A stretch of 10,076 nucleotides of DNA from JBDRGX01 sp043817485 [NCBI: bacterium] (GCA_043817485.1 JBDRGX010000131.1:1-10076), one strand, 5' to 3'; numbered from the stretch's first letter, positions 1-6,990 are shown. The notes: a model not told the origin generated them from the sequence alone. A program made the numbers and translations.

Positions 1-69
1 GAAAAATAAAAAAAATATAATATAAATTTTTTTTATAAAAAATAACTTCAAAATATTAAAAAGAAAAAC

Positions 70-98
70 TTGACAAAAAAATAATAAAAAATTATAAA
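70..98 (+). promoter_or_regulatory. Sigma-70-type promoter for the YjbH-like gene
   Basis: A perfect -35 box TTGACA lies at 70-75 and a TATAAA -10 box at 93-98, separated by exactly 17 nt. Transcription should start near 105, giving a leader of about 30 nt that carries the AGGAG ribosome binding site at 124-128. The match to the housekeeping sigma consensus is strong even allowing for the AT-rich background. No experimental start site is known, so this is inference from sequence. Confidence 0.75.
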
Positions 99-134
99 AT
101 TAACACAAAGAATTATTTATTAAAGGAGATGAGT

Positions 135-1136
135 ATGAAAATATTACAATTTTTTTTAGTAATTTTTTTATCAACTAATTTTCTTTATTCAGCACCTTTT
201 AATAAAGGTGGTTTAATTGATATTCCTACAGCTAATATTTTAGAACATACTTTTGTAAATGTATATTATGGTATGCAATTTTGGACAGGACAAGGCGATT
301 GGAGCAATTCTTTTGATAAAACAAGAAATGAAATAGATTTAGGTGTTAGATTTGGGTTATTTGACCGAGCAGAAATAGGTATTTCCATATTGACAAAAAC
401 TGAAGCTTGTTTAAATTTGAATGCAAAACTATTACAAGAAAAAGAAATGTATCCAAGTATATCTATAGGAATACAAAATATTTCTTCTAATTCAGATATT
501 TCATCTTATGGAATTGTACAACCAAAAAGCATTTATGCATATCATACTATTTATCCTCATTCTCAAAATAATTCTTTATTTATAGTTTTTAGTAAAAAAT
601 TAATAGATATGTATAATACACAAATTCATATAGGTAAAGGTTCTGGACGATTTATTGGTGAATCAACTATATCAAGTAAATTTTATGGTTTTTTTGGTGG
701 AATCCAAATGGATCCATTTCCAAATTTATGTTTAAAAATAGAAGTAAATGGTAGAGATATGAATATAGGATTAGAATATAGTTTAGAAGAAATTTATTTA
801 CCTAAAAATTTTAGATTTGTAAATGATTTTACTGTTGGAATTGCTTGTAATATGTTTGAAGATCTTATTAGAAAAGAAACTTTAGCAGCTTCTCCATATA
901 AACAACCTAAATTTGGTTTTGCTTTGAATTATACTATGGGACCAATTTTTGAACCAATTATTCCTCCAATTAAAAAAGAAGAATTGATTGAAAAAATTTC
1001 TCCTAAAGAAGAAGAATTAACTACTTTAGAAGAAGAATTATTAGAAATTAGAAATAAAAGAAAAAATATCGAAGGAGATATTAATAATTTAAAACAAAAA
1101 TTAGAGAAAATAGAAAAAGAAGGAAAAAAAGAATAA
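135..1136 (+). CDS. YjbH-like outer-membrane beta-barrel protein with C-terminal coiled coil
   Basis: A predicted exported protein of 333 residues. The N-terminus (Lys2, then a hydrophobic run to about residue 19, ending LYSA-P) reads as a signal peptide. The mature part begins with NKGGLIDIPTANIL and contains alternating hydrophobic/polar strands with many Gly and aromatic residues and an EVNGRDMNIGLEY segment near 203-215. This resembles the YjbH family of outer-membrane proteins linked to exopolysaccharide export. It is much shorter than proteobacterial YjbH, and no yjbEFG partners are visible. After a proline-rich hinge (IIPP, about 275-278) the last 50 or so residues are a Lys/Glu-rich coiled coil, probably periplasmic. 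I chose the ATG at 135 rather than 129 because AGGAG ends at 128: this leaves a 6-nt spacer for 135 and none for 129. The barrel class is fairly sure; the YjbH role is tentative. Confidence 0.8.
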   Translation: MKILQFFLVIFLSTNFLYSAPFNKGGLIDIPTANILEHTFVNVYYGMQFWTGQGDWSNSFDKTRNEIDLGVRFGLFDRAEIGISILTKTEACLNLNAKLLQEKEMYPSISIGIQNISSNSDISSYGIVQPKSIYAYHTIYPHSQNNSLFIVFSKKLIDMYNTQIHIGKGSGRFIGESTISSKFYGFFGGIQMDPFPNLCLKIEVNGRDMNIGLEYSLEEIYLPKNFRFVNDFTVGIACNMFEDLIRKETLAASPYKQPKFGFALNYTMGPIFEPIIPPIKKEELIEKISPKEEELTTLEEELLEIRNKRKNIEGDINNLKQKLEKIEKEGKKE

Positions 1137-1169
1137 AAAAATTTGGTTAAATTAAAAATAAGAAAAAAC

Positions 1170-1209
1170 AAAAAACTTTTTTATAGTAAAATTTATAAAA
1201 AAGTTTTTT
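1170..1209 (+). terminator. AT-rich hairpin with T-tract, probable terminator before pyrR
   Basis: The arms 1170-1185 and 1194-1209 are perfect inverted repeats (16 bp) around an 8-nt loop. The core stem has a single G-C pair, followed by seven T at 1204-1210. A mirrored A-tract lies on the left, so the structure could terminate transcription from either side. It sits 33 nt after the YjbH-like gene stop and 20 nt before the pyrR start, so it most likely ends the first transcript. The stem is weak in G-C pairs, and a role in controlling the pyr operon cannot be excluded. Confidence 0.5.
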
Positions 1210-1229
1210 TGTAAAATGGAGAAAATTTA

Positions 1230-1763
1230 TTGGCAATAGTTATATTAGATAAAATTAGTATTCAAAAAGCTATTATTCGAATTTCTCATGAAATATTAGA
1301 AAAAAATAAAAAAATAGAAAATATAGTAATTATTGGTATTAAAGAAAGAGGCGATATTTTAGCAAAAAGAATTGCAAATTGTATTAACCAAATAGAAAAA
1401 GCAAAAATTTCAATTGGTAGTTTAGATATTACTTTTTATAGAGATGATATTGATTCTTTAAATTATCATCCTAAAGCTCATTCTACAAATATTCTTTTTG
1501 ATATAAAAAATAAAGATATTATTTTAGTAGATGATGTACTTTTTGCAGGAAGAACAATTCGAGCAGCATTAGATGCTTTAATAGATTTAGGTAGACCTAA
1601 AACAATTCAATTAGCAGTTTTAATTGATAGAGGACATAGAGAATTACCTATTAAAGCTGATTATATAGGAAAAAGTGTACCTACTTCTAAAAAAGAAATT
1701 GTAGAAGTATTTCTTGAAGAAATAGATAATGAAGATAAAGTAATTATTAAAAAAGAGGAATAA
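1230..1763 (+). CDS. pyrR: PyrR bifunctional pyr operon regulator / uracil phosphoribosyltransferase
   Basis: PyrR senses UMP and binds pyr mRNA in many bacteria. It also makes UMP from uracil and PRPP. The 177-residue length is typical. The PRPP-binding signature IILVDDVLFAGRTIRAAL lies at about 97-114. Other family blocks are GIKERGDILAKRI (36-48), LDITFYRDD (65-73) and LIDRGHRELPIKADYIG (131-147). The start is TTG at 1230, supported by GGAG at 1218-1221 with an 8-nt spacer; there is no ATG near the conserved N-terminus. It is first in a four-gene operon, with pyrB starting 2 nt after its stop. I see no PyrR-type attenuator (the binding-loop consensus with antiterminator and terminator) in the 93-nt upstream gap, so how it controls this operon is unclear. 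A TATAGT at 1182-1187 could be a -10 box, but it lacks a good -35. Confidence 0.95.
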   Translation: MAIVILDKISIQKAIIRISHEILEKNKKIENIVIIGIKERGDILAKRIANCINQIEKAKISIGSLDITFYRDDIDSLNYHPKAHSTNILFDIKNKDIILVDDVLFAGRTIRAALDALIDLGRPKTIQLAVLIDRGHRELPIKADYIGKSVPTSKKEIVEVFLEEIDNEDKVIIKKEE

Positions 1764-1765
1764 TT

Positions 1766-2716
1766 ATGCTTTGGAATAGAAAAGATCTTTTAACATTAGA
1801 AGAACTCTCTGTACAAGAAATAAATTTAATATTAGATACAGCTAAAAATTTTAAAGAAATTATTAGTCGTTCTATTAAAAAGGTTCCAACTTTAAGAGGA
1901 AAAACAGTGGTGAACCTTTTTTTTGAATCAAGCACAAGAACTCGTATTTCTTTTGAATTAGCAGCTAAAAGATTAAGTGCAGATGTTATTAATATTGCAA
2001 TTGAAACAAGTAGTAAAACTAAGGGTGAAAGTTTAAAAGATATGGTGAAAAATATTGAAGCTATGAATGTTAATATGATAATTATTAGACATCAATGTAG
2101 TGGAGTTCCTTATATTTTAGCTAAACAATTAAAATGTTCTGTAATCAATGCTGGAGATGGAAGTCATGAACATCCTACTCAGGGATTACTTGATTTATAT
2201 ACTATTAGAGAAAAAAAAGGAAATATTGATGGACTTAAAATAGCTATTGTTGGAGATATTGCTTGTAGTAGAGTGGCTCGTTCTAATATTTGGGGACTTT
2301 TAAAATTAGGTGCAAAAATTACTTTAGTAGGCCCATCAAATTTAGTTCCAACTGCATTTAAAAAATTAGGTGTTGAAATAAGTTATAATTTAGATGAAGT
2401 TTTACCAGAAGTAGATGTAATTAATGTTCTTCGATTACAGTTAGAAAGACAAACAAAAGGATTTATTCCTTCTTTAAGAGAATATAGTCATTTGTTTGGG
2501 ATTACTTCAAAGCGATTAGAAATAGCAAAAAAAGATGTTTTAATTATGCATCCAGGACCTATAAATAGAGATGTGGAAATTTCTGGAGAAGTAGCAGATA
2601 GTGCTTCTTCAGTAATTTTAGAACAAGTTACTAATGGGATTGCTATTCGTATGGCAATTTTATATTTATTATCTGAAATTGGTGTAAAAGAGGAAAGAAA
2701 TGAAAAAGATAATTAA
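1766..2716 (+). CDS. pyrB: Aspartate carbamoyltransferase catalytic subunit
   Basis: This enzyme condenses carbamoyl phosphate and aspartate to N-carbamoyl-aspartate, the committed step of pyrimidine synthesis in the cytoplasm. The 316 residues match the family length. The carbamoyl-phosphate loop FESSTRTRISFELAAKRL is at 53-70 (STRTR 56-60), the mobile loop SKTKGES at 83-89, HPTQ at 136-139, the aspartate-binding RLQLER at 223-228, and HPGPINRDVE at 262-271. All key catalytic residues appear intact. It starts at ATG 1766, 2 nt after pyrR, with GAGG at 1755-1758 inside the pyrR 3' end, so the genes are probably translationally coupled. Its last 17 nt overlap pyrC. No pyrI regulatory-subunit gene is adjacent, which is consistent with a PyrR-type operon. 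Confidence 0.97.
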   Translation: MLWNRKDLLTLEELSVQEINLILDTAKNFKEIISRSIKKVPTLRGKTVVNLFFESSTRTRISFELAAKRLSADVINIAIETSSKTKGESLKDMVKNIEAMNVNMIIIRHQCSGVPYILAKQLKCSVINAGDGSHEHPTQGLLDLYTIREKKGNIDGLKIAIVGDIACSRVARSNIWGLLKLGAKITLVGPSNLVPTAFKKLGVEISYNLDEVLPEVDVINVLRLQLERQTKGFIPSLREYSHLFGITSKRLEIAKKDVLIMHPGPINRDVEISGEVADSASSVILEQVTNGIAIRMAILYLLSEIGVKEERNEKDN

Positions 2717-3971
2717 ACAAGGAAAAGTGTTTGATAATATTAGTAAAAAAGGAGAAGTTTGTGATATTTTAATTGAAGATGGTAAAATTATTGAAATAAA
2801 CAATTGTATTGAAATTTCTTGTAATGAAGAAATAAATGCTCAAGGAAAAATTGTAGTTCCTGGTTTAATAGATATGCATACTCATTTAAGAGAACCTGGT
2901 AGAGAAGATGAGGAAACAATTGAATCTGGAACTTGTGCTGCAGCAAAAGGTGGTTTTACTACTGTTGTTTGTATGGCTAATACTATGCCTCCAATAGATA
3001 ATCAAAGTATAGTAAAATATATTTTAAATCAAGCTCGATTGAAAGGTTGTGTTAATGTATTTATTGTAGGTGCTATTACTAAGGGCTTAAAAGGGGAAGA
3101 ACTTGCTGAAATAGAAGAATTAGTAAGATCTGGTGTTGTAGGAATTTCAGATGATGGATATTCGATTGCTAATACAAAACTAATGTATCATGCAATGAAA
3201 TATGTTAAAATGTTTGATATTCCAATTATTTCTCATTGTGAAGATAGAACACTTTCTGGTTCTGGAGTAATGAATGAAGGTTATTTTTCTTCTATTTTGG
3301 GATTACCAGGAATTTCTCGTATGGCTGAAGAAATTATTATTGCAAGAGATATTATGTTAGCTCGTTCAACAAAAGCCAAATTACACATTACTCATATTAG
3401 TACTAAAGAAGGAGTAGATTTAATTAGACAAGCAAAAGAAAAAGGAATAAATGTTACTTGTGATACTATGCCACATTATTTTTCTTTAACAGATGAAAAT
3501 GTATTATCATTTGATACTAATACTAAGGTTAATCCTCCTTTAAGAACATTTGAAGATGTAGAAGCAATTAAACAAGGTTTGGCTGATGGTACTATTGATT
3601 GTATTGCAACAGATCATGCTCCGCATATAAAGGCAGAAAAAGAATTATTTTTTGAAGATGCACCTTTTGGAATGATTGGTTTAGAAACAGCTTTGCCTTT
3701 AGTTATTACAAATTTAGTTGATAAAAATGTGTTATCATTAGAAGATGCAATTAAAAAATTAACATTAAATCCATCTTCTATTTTAAATTTGAATAAAGGA
3801 AAACTTTCAAAAGGTATGGATGCAGATATTACTATAATTGATATGAATCAAGAAATTACTATTGATGAAGCATTTTTTAAATCTAAAAGTAAAAATTCTC
3901 CTTTTATTGGGTTTAAATTAAAAGGAAAAGTAATGAAAACTTTAGTTAAAGGAAATGTAATTAATATTTAA
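2700..3971 (+). CDS. pyrC: Dihydroorotase (type I)
   Basis: This zinc amidohydrolase cyclises N-carbamoyl-aspartate to dihydroorotate. The 423 residues fit the long type I class. The metal-binding HxH is in DMHTHLREPG (His60 and His62), the GISDDG Asp of type I enzymes is at about 151-152, and further ligands are His179 (HCED) and His232 (HITHIST). The catalytic Asp305 is in IATDHAPH. The C-terminal block GKLSKGMDADITIID is the usual small beta-domain ending. The start at 2700 follows GAGG (2690-2693) by 6 nt and overlaps pyrB by 17 nt, which suggests coupled translation in one operon. No residue known to be essential is missing. Confidence 0.97.
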   Translation: MKKIIKQGKVFDNISKKGEVCDILIEDGKIIEINNCIEISCNEEINAQGKIVVPGLIDMHTHLREPGREDEETIESGTCAAAKGGFTTVVCMANTMPPIDNQSIVKYILNQARLKGCVNVFIVGAITKGLKGEELAEIEELVRSGVVGISDDGYSIANTKLMYHAMKYVKMFDIPIISHCEDRTLSGSGVMNEGYFSSILGLPGISRMAEEIIIARDIMLARSTKAKLHITHISTKEGVDLIRQAKEKGINVTCDTMPHYFSLTDENVLSFDTNTKVNPPLRTFEDVEAIKQGLADGTIDCIATDHAPHIKAEKELFFEDAPFGMIGLETALPLVITNLVDKNVLSLEDAIKKLTLNPSSILNLNKGKLSKGMDADITIIDMNQEITIDEAFFKSKSKNSPFIGFKLKGKVMKTLVKGNVINI

Positions 3972-3992
3972 AATAAAAAAAAGAGGTGTTTT

Positions 3993-5069
3993 TTGCAAAA
4001 AGCATTATTAGTATTAGAAGATGAAATGGTTTTTGAAGGAATTAGTTTTGGAGCTGTTGGAGAAACTTATGGTGAAACAGTTTTCAATACAAGTATGATG
4101 GGATATCAAGAAATACTAACAGATCCTTCTTATAAAGGACAAACAGTAGTAATGACATATCCTTTAATTGGAAATTATGGAATTAATAAAGAAGATTTTG
4201 AATCAGATAAAATTTATGTAGAAGGATTTGTAGTTAAAGAATATAGTGAATGTCATTCTAATTGGCGTGCTTTTGAAAATTTAGATACTTTTTTAAAAAG
4301 GCATCAAATTGTGTCTATACAAGGAATAGATACAAGAGCATTAACAAAACATCTTAGAGAAAAAGGATGTCTTAAATCAGTTATTTCTACTATTGATTTT
4401 AACAAAGAACGATTAATTGAAAAAGTGAAAAAAAATCCTGGTTTATCTGGAAGAGATTTAGTTAAAGAATTAGAAAAAAAAGAAAAAATTGTATTTTCAA
4501 CACCTAATTTTAAATTTAGAGTAGTAGTTTTTGATTGTGGGATTAAATCTAATATTATTCGAAAATTACAATCTATTGGTTGTGAAGTAATATTAGTTTC
4601 AAGTGATACAAAAGCAGATGAAGTTTTATCTTTTTCTCCAGATGGCATTTTACTTTCTAATGGTCCAGGGGATCCAGAAACAGTTACTTATCTTATTGAA
4701 ACTGTTAAAAATTTAATAGGTAAAAAACCAATTTTTGGTATTTGTTTAGGTCATCAAATATTAGGATTAGCTTTAGGTGGTAAAACATATAAATTAAAAT
4801 TTGGTCATCATGGAGGAAATCAACCAGTAAAAAATTTACTAACAGGTAAAATAGAAATTACAGCACAAAATCACAATTTTTGTGTTGATTTAAATACTTT
4901 GGGAAATCAAGTTGAATTAACTCATATAAATTTATCTGATCAAACTGTTGAAGGTATGCGACATAAAAATCTACCTATTTTTTCTGTTCAATATCATCCA
5001 GAAGCTTCTCCAGGTCCTCATGATTCTGCTTATTTATTTGAAGAATTTGCAAAAATGATGGGAAAATAA
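3993..5069 (+). CDS. carA: Carbamoyl phosphate synthase small (glutaminase) subunit
   Basis: CarA hydrolyses glutamine and passes ammonia to CarB for carbamoyl phosphate synthesis. The 358 residues match the family. The N-terminal CarA-specific domain contains GETVFNTSMMGYQEILTDPS (27-46). The class I glutamine amidotransferase domain has the nucleophile Cys251 in GICLGHQILGLALGG and the His335/Glu337 pair in SVQYHPEASPGPHDS. The start is TTG at 3993, preceded by GAGG at 3983-3986 with a 6-nt spacer, and the conserved N-terminal QKALLVLEDE begins right there. It is the last gene of the pyr cluster. The partner carB does not follow: the next feature is a tRNA-His gene on the opposite strand 3 nt away, so carB must lie elsewhere in the genome. 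Confidence 0.97.
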   Translation: MQKALLVLEDEMVFEGISFGAVGETYGETVFNTSMMGYQEILTDPSYKGQTVVMTYPLIGNYGINKEDFESDKIYVEGFVVKEYSECHSNWRAFENLDTFLKRHQIVSIQGIDTRALTKHLREKGCLKSVISTIDFNKERLIEKVKKNPGLSGRDLVKELEKKEKIVFSTPNFKFRVVVFDCGIKSNIIRKLQSIGCEVILVSSDTKADEVLSFSPDGILLSNGPGDPETVTYLIETVKNLIGKKPIFGICLGHQILGLALGGKTYKLKFGHHGGNQPVKNLLTGKIEITAQNHNFCVDLNTLGNQVELTHINLSDQTVEGMRHKNLPIFSVQYHPEASPGPHDSAYLFEEFAKMMGK

Positions 5070-5072
5070 TGG

Positions 5073-5149
5073 TGGGGTGAGCGAGGGGATTCGAACCCCC
5101 AGCCACTGGATCCACAATCCAGAACTCTAACCATTGAGCTACGCTCACC
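5073..5149 (-). tRNA. tRNA-His(GTG)
   Basis: On the minus strand a full cloverleaf folds. The acceptor stem is GTGAGCG/CGCTCAC, the D arm GCTC/GAGT, the anticodon stem CTGGA/TCCAG with loop TTGTGGA (anticodon GTG), and the T arm carries loop TTCGAAT. The identity features of histidine tRNA are present: an extra encoded G at position -1 (complement of 5149) facing discriminator C73 (complement of 5076). CCA is genomically encoded (complement of 5073-5075). It ends 3 nt from the carA stop on the other strand. Confidence 0.97.
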
Positions 5150-5254
5150 ATATATAAATGTTCTAAAGTCAGAATAAAAAAACATACATTTAAATATTAA
5201 AAAAAAATTGAATATCGAAATTCGAAACAAATCCGAAAAATATAATAATATAAG

Positions 5255-5328
5255 TGCGCCTGGGGGGGCTCGAACCCTCAACCTACAACTTAGAAGGCTG
5301 TTGCTCTATCCAATTGAGCTACAGGCGC
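5255..5328 (-). tRNA. tRNA-Arg(TCT)
   Basis: Minus-strand cloverleaf with acceptor GCGCCTG/CAGGCGC, D arm GCTC/GAGC, anticodon stem ACAGC/GTTGT with loop CTTCTAA (anticodon TCT, reading AGA/AGG), and discriminator A73. AGA is the main arginine codon expected in such an AT-rich genome. Unlike both neighbouring tRNAs, CCA is not encoded (CTT follows A73), so a CCA-adding enzyme is needed. The T stem GAGGG/CCCCC contains an A50-C64 mismatch, next to a run of seven G on the plus strand (5262-5268). This may be a real oddity or a base-call error. Confidence 0.95.
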
Positions 5329-5358
5329 AAATTAATTTATTTTTTAACTTTTTATATT

Positions 5359-5435
5359 TGGTGCGTCTGAGAGGATTTGAACCCCCAGTTTATGGCTCCG
5401 GAGGCCATTGTTTTATCCAATTAAACTACAGACGC
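5359..5435 (-). tRNA. tRNA-Arg(CCG)
   Basis: Minus-strand cloverleaf with acceptor GCGTCTG/CAGACGC, D arm GTTT/AAAC, anticodon stem ATGGC/GCCAT with loop CTCCGGA (anticodon CCG, reading CGG), T loop TTCAAAT, discriminator A73 and an encoded CCA (complement of 5359-5361). Only 30 nt separate it from tRNA-Arg(TCT), so the two are probably cotranscribed. CGG is rare in this window but does occur, for example at Arg267 of pilT. Confidence 0.96.
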
Positions 5436-5457
5436 AAAAATAAAAAATAAATATGTT

Positions 5458-5463
5458 ATTATA
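5458..5463 (-). promoter_or_regulatory. Possible -10 box for the tRNA cluster
   Basis: The minus strand reads TATAAT at 5463-5458, a perfect -10 consensus. It would place the transcription start near 5451, about 15 nt before the first tRNA. There is no convincing -35 at 16-18 nt spacing, where the sequence is an A-tract. In such AT-rich DNA a chance TATAAT is easy, so confidence is modest. Confidence 0.35.
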
Positions 5464-5501
5464 ATTTAATTTTATGCAACTTTTTTTTATTATTTTTTAA
5501 A

Positions 5502-5529
5502 TTGACAAAAAACAAAGATAAAATAATAT
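5502..5529 (+). promoter_or_regulatory. Promoter for the long nfeD gene, predicting an almost leaderless mRNA
   Basis: A perfect -35 TTGACA lies at 5502-5507 and a -10 TAATAT at 5524-5529, with a 16-nt spacer. The predicted start site at about 5535-5537 is only 3-5 nt before the ATG at 5540. No Shine-Dalgarno sequence lies in the bases before that ATG. Together these suggest a leaderless or nearly leaderless transcript. Confidence 0.6.
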
Positions 5530-5539
5530 TATCAAAACT

Positions 5540-6868
5540 ATGAAAACAAAAAATTATATATTTATCTTTTTATTATTTTTAATGTTTTCTTTTGTATCTG
5601 CAAAAGAAATTGTATTTGTCATACCTATTAATAAAGTAATAGATTTAGGGCTTGCATCTTTTGTTAAAAGAGTAATTAAAGAAGCAGAAAAAAATCAAGC
5701 AAAATTAATAATTTTAGAAATTGATACTTTTGGTGGAAGAGTAGATGCAGCAGTTCAAATAAGAGATGCTTTATTAAATACAAAAATAGAAAGTATTGCT
5801 TTTATAAATAAACGAGCTATTTCTGCGGGTGCTTTAATTTCTCTTTCTTGTTCACATATTATTATGACAAGTGGTGCAACTATAGGTGCTGCAACACCCG
5901 TACAATTAAATACATCTGGTGGAACAAAACCTACTAGTGAAAAAGAAATTTCTTATGTAAGAGCAGAATTTAGAGCAACAGCAGAAAAAAGAGGTTATCC
6001 ATTAAATATTGCAGAAGCTATGGTAGATCCAGATATAGAAATAAAAGGATTAATAAAAAAAGGAAAACTTTTAACTTTAACTACAGAAAGAGCAATTGAA
6101 TATAAATTAGCTGAAACAAAATTAGAAAACATAAAAGAAATATTAGAAAAATATAAATTAAATAAAGCAGAAATTAAAAATGTTTCTCCAAAATTAGCAG
6201 AAGAAATAGTTAGATTTTTTACTCATCCAATTGTAAGTTCTTTACTTCTTAGTTTAGGCATGTTAGGTCTTATTATTGAATTTAGAGTTCCTGGTTGGGG
6301 ACTTCCTGGAACAGTTGGAGTTTTATCTTTTTTTATTTTTTTTTGGGGTCATTATTTAGCTGGATTAGCTGGATTAGAAGAAATAATTATTGGGAGTGGT
6401 GGAATAATTTTATTAGGATTAGAAATATTTGTTATTCCTGGTTTTGGTATTACTGGAATATTAGGAATTTTTTTAATTTTATCTAGTATATTTATGACTT
6501 TAATTTCTCATAAACCTAATTTCAATGATTTAACTCAAGCTTTATCTATTATTGCAAGTTCTCTAATTACAACATTTGTAATCTTTGCTATTTTACTAAA
6601 ATATCTTCCAAAATTTTCTTTATTTAAAAAATTAATTTTAATAAATACAGAAGATAAAAAAAATGGTTTTATTTCTTCTTTTGAAAAATATGAACAATTA
6701 CTTGATAAAATTGGCATTTCTTTAACTCCTTTACGACCAATAGGAAAAGCTTTAATTGATGATAAACAAGTAGAAGTTATTACAGAAGGAAGCTATATTG
6801 AAAAAAATGAAAAAATAATAGTAATTAAAGTACAAAAAGATAAAATTTTTGTTAAATTGTCAAATTAA
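5540..6868 (+). CDS. Long NfeD membrane-bound serine protease (ClpP class)
   Basis: A 442-residue NfeD-family protein. Long NfeD proteins are membrane-anchored serine-lysine proteases that cleave hydrophobic partners, classically stomatin/slipin-like proteins. Residues 1-21 are a signal peptide. The ClpP-like domain spans about 22-200, with IDTFGGRVDAAVQIRDAL (61-78) and the catalytic Ser95 in AISAGAL. Lys135 in TSEKEISYVRAE is the likely base (spacing as in the archaeal homologue PH1510). Several membrane segments follow at about 230-355, including IIEFRVPGWGLPGTVG and LEIFVIPGFGITGILG. The C-terminal OB-fold NfeD domain is at about 385-440. The only sensible start is the ATG at 5540, directly behind the promoter and without a ribosome binding site. 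No stomatin/flotillin gene is in the window; a short NfeD gene follows instead. Confidence 0.93.
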   Translation: MKTKNYIFIFLLFLMFSFVSAKEIVFVIPINKVIDLGLASFVKRVIKEAEKNQAKLIILEIDTFGGRVDAAVQIRDALLNTKIESIAFINKRAISAGALISLSCSHIIMTSGATIGAATPVQLNTSGGTKPTSEKEISYVRAEFRATAEKRGYPLNIAEAMVDPDIEIKGLIKKGKLLTLTTERAIEYKLAETKLENIKEILEKYKLNKAEIKNVSPKLAEEIVRFFTHPIVSSLLLSLGMLGLIIEFRVPGWGLPGTVGVLSFFIFFWGHYLAGLAGLEEIIIGSGGIILLGLEIFVIPGFGITGILGIFLILSSIFMTLISHKPNFNDLTQALSIIASSLITTFVIFAILLKYLPKFSLFKKLILINTEDKKNGFISSFEKYEQLLDKIGISLTPLRPIGKALIDDKQVEVITEGSYIEKNEKIIVIKVQKDKIFVKLSN

Positions 6869-6873
6869 TAATA

Positions 6874-6990
6874 CTAAGTTGGATTCAAAATGATAACAAG
6901 GCGGCAAGGAGGAGGCGACAGAAGCATATAAATAATACGTAAAGAAGCCGACAACGAAGCCAACACAGTTAGCGTTTGAATACAACTTGG
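6874..6990. repeat. GC-rich element closed by long inverted repeats between the nfeD genes
   Basis: The ends are imperfect inverted repeats, 6874-6897 and 6968-6990. They pair as CTAAGTTG/CAACTTGG (one G-U), ATTCAAA/TTTGAAT and TAAC/GTTA, interrupted by one mismatch and a small internal loop. The enclosed 70 nt (6898-6967) have 33 G or C (47%), about twice the level of the surrounding DNA. The core includes a near-repeat GAAGCCgACAAC / GAAGCCaACACA and GGC/GCC triplets that could extend the fold. It fills nearly the whole 138-nt intergenic gap. No start codon and ribosome binding site pair supports a gene in it. It could be a dispersed palindromic repeat or MITE-like insertion, or a structured RNA in the nfeD mRNA. 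I do not recognise the family. Confidence 0.65.

Noticed and set aside
129-134. Upstream ATG at 129 as start of the YjbH-like gene
   Set aside because: The AGGAG motif ends at 128, leaving no spacer; the ATG at 135 has a 6-nt spacer and begins the signal peptide directly.
929-1171. Minus-strand frame rich in Phe and Ser
   Set aside because: It is the complement of the Lys/Glu-rich coiled-coil coding region of the YjbH-like gene; its composition reflects AT-rich codons only.
4304-4648. Minus-strand open frame of 114 codons inside carA
   Set aside because: It is wholly antisense to a well-conserved carA region, with no recognisable domain.
5030-5281. Minus-strand open frame of 83 codons
   Set aside because: It overlaps tRNA-His and the carA end and has no family similarity, no ribosome binding site and no context; it is a tRNA-derived artefact.
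5208-5450. Plus-strand open frame containing a GFEPPVYGSGG-like peptide
   Set aside because: It runs antisense across the two tRNA-Arg genes; such peptides are a well-known artefact of translating tRNA complements.
6295-6486. Plus-strand frame rich in Trp/Phe within the long nfeD
   Set aside because: It is an out-of-frame shadow of the nfeD membrane segments.
6898-6967. A-rich core considered as a diversity-generating retroelement template
   Set aside because: No reverse transcriptase or variable target gene is in the window, and the flanking inverted repeats do not fit a template repeat.
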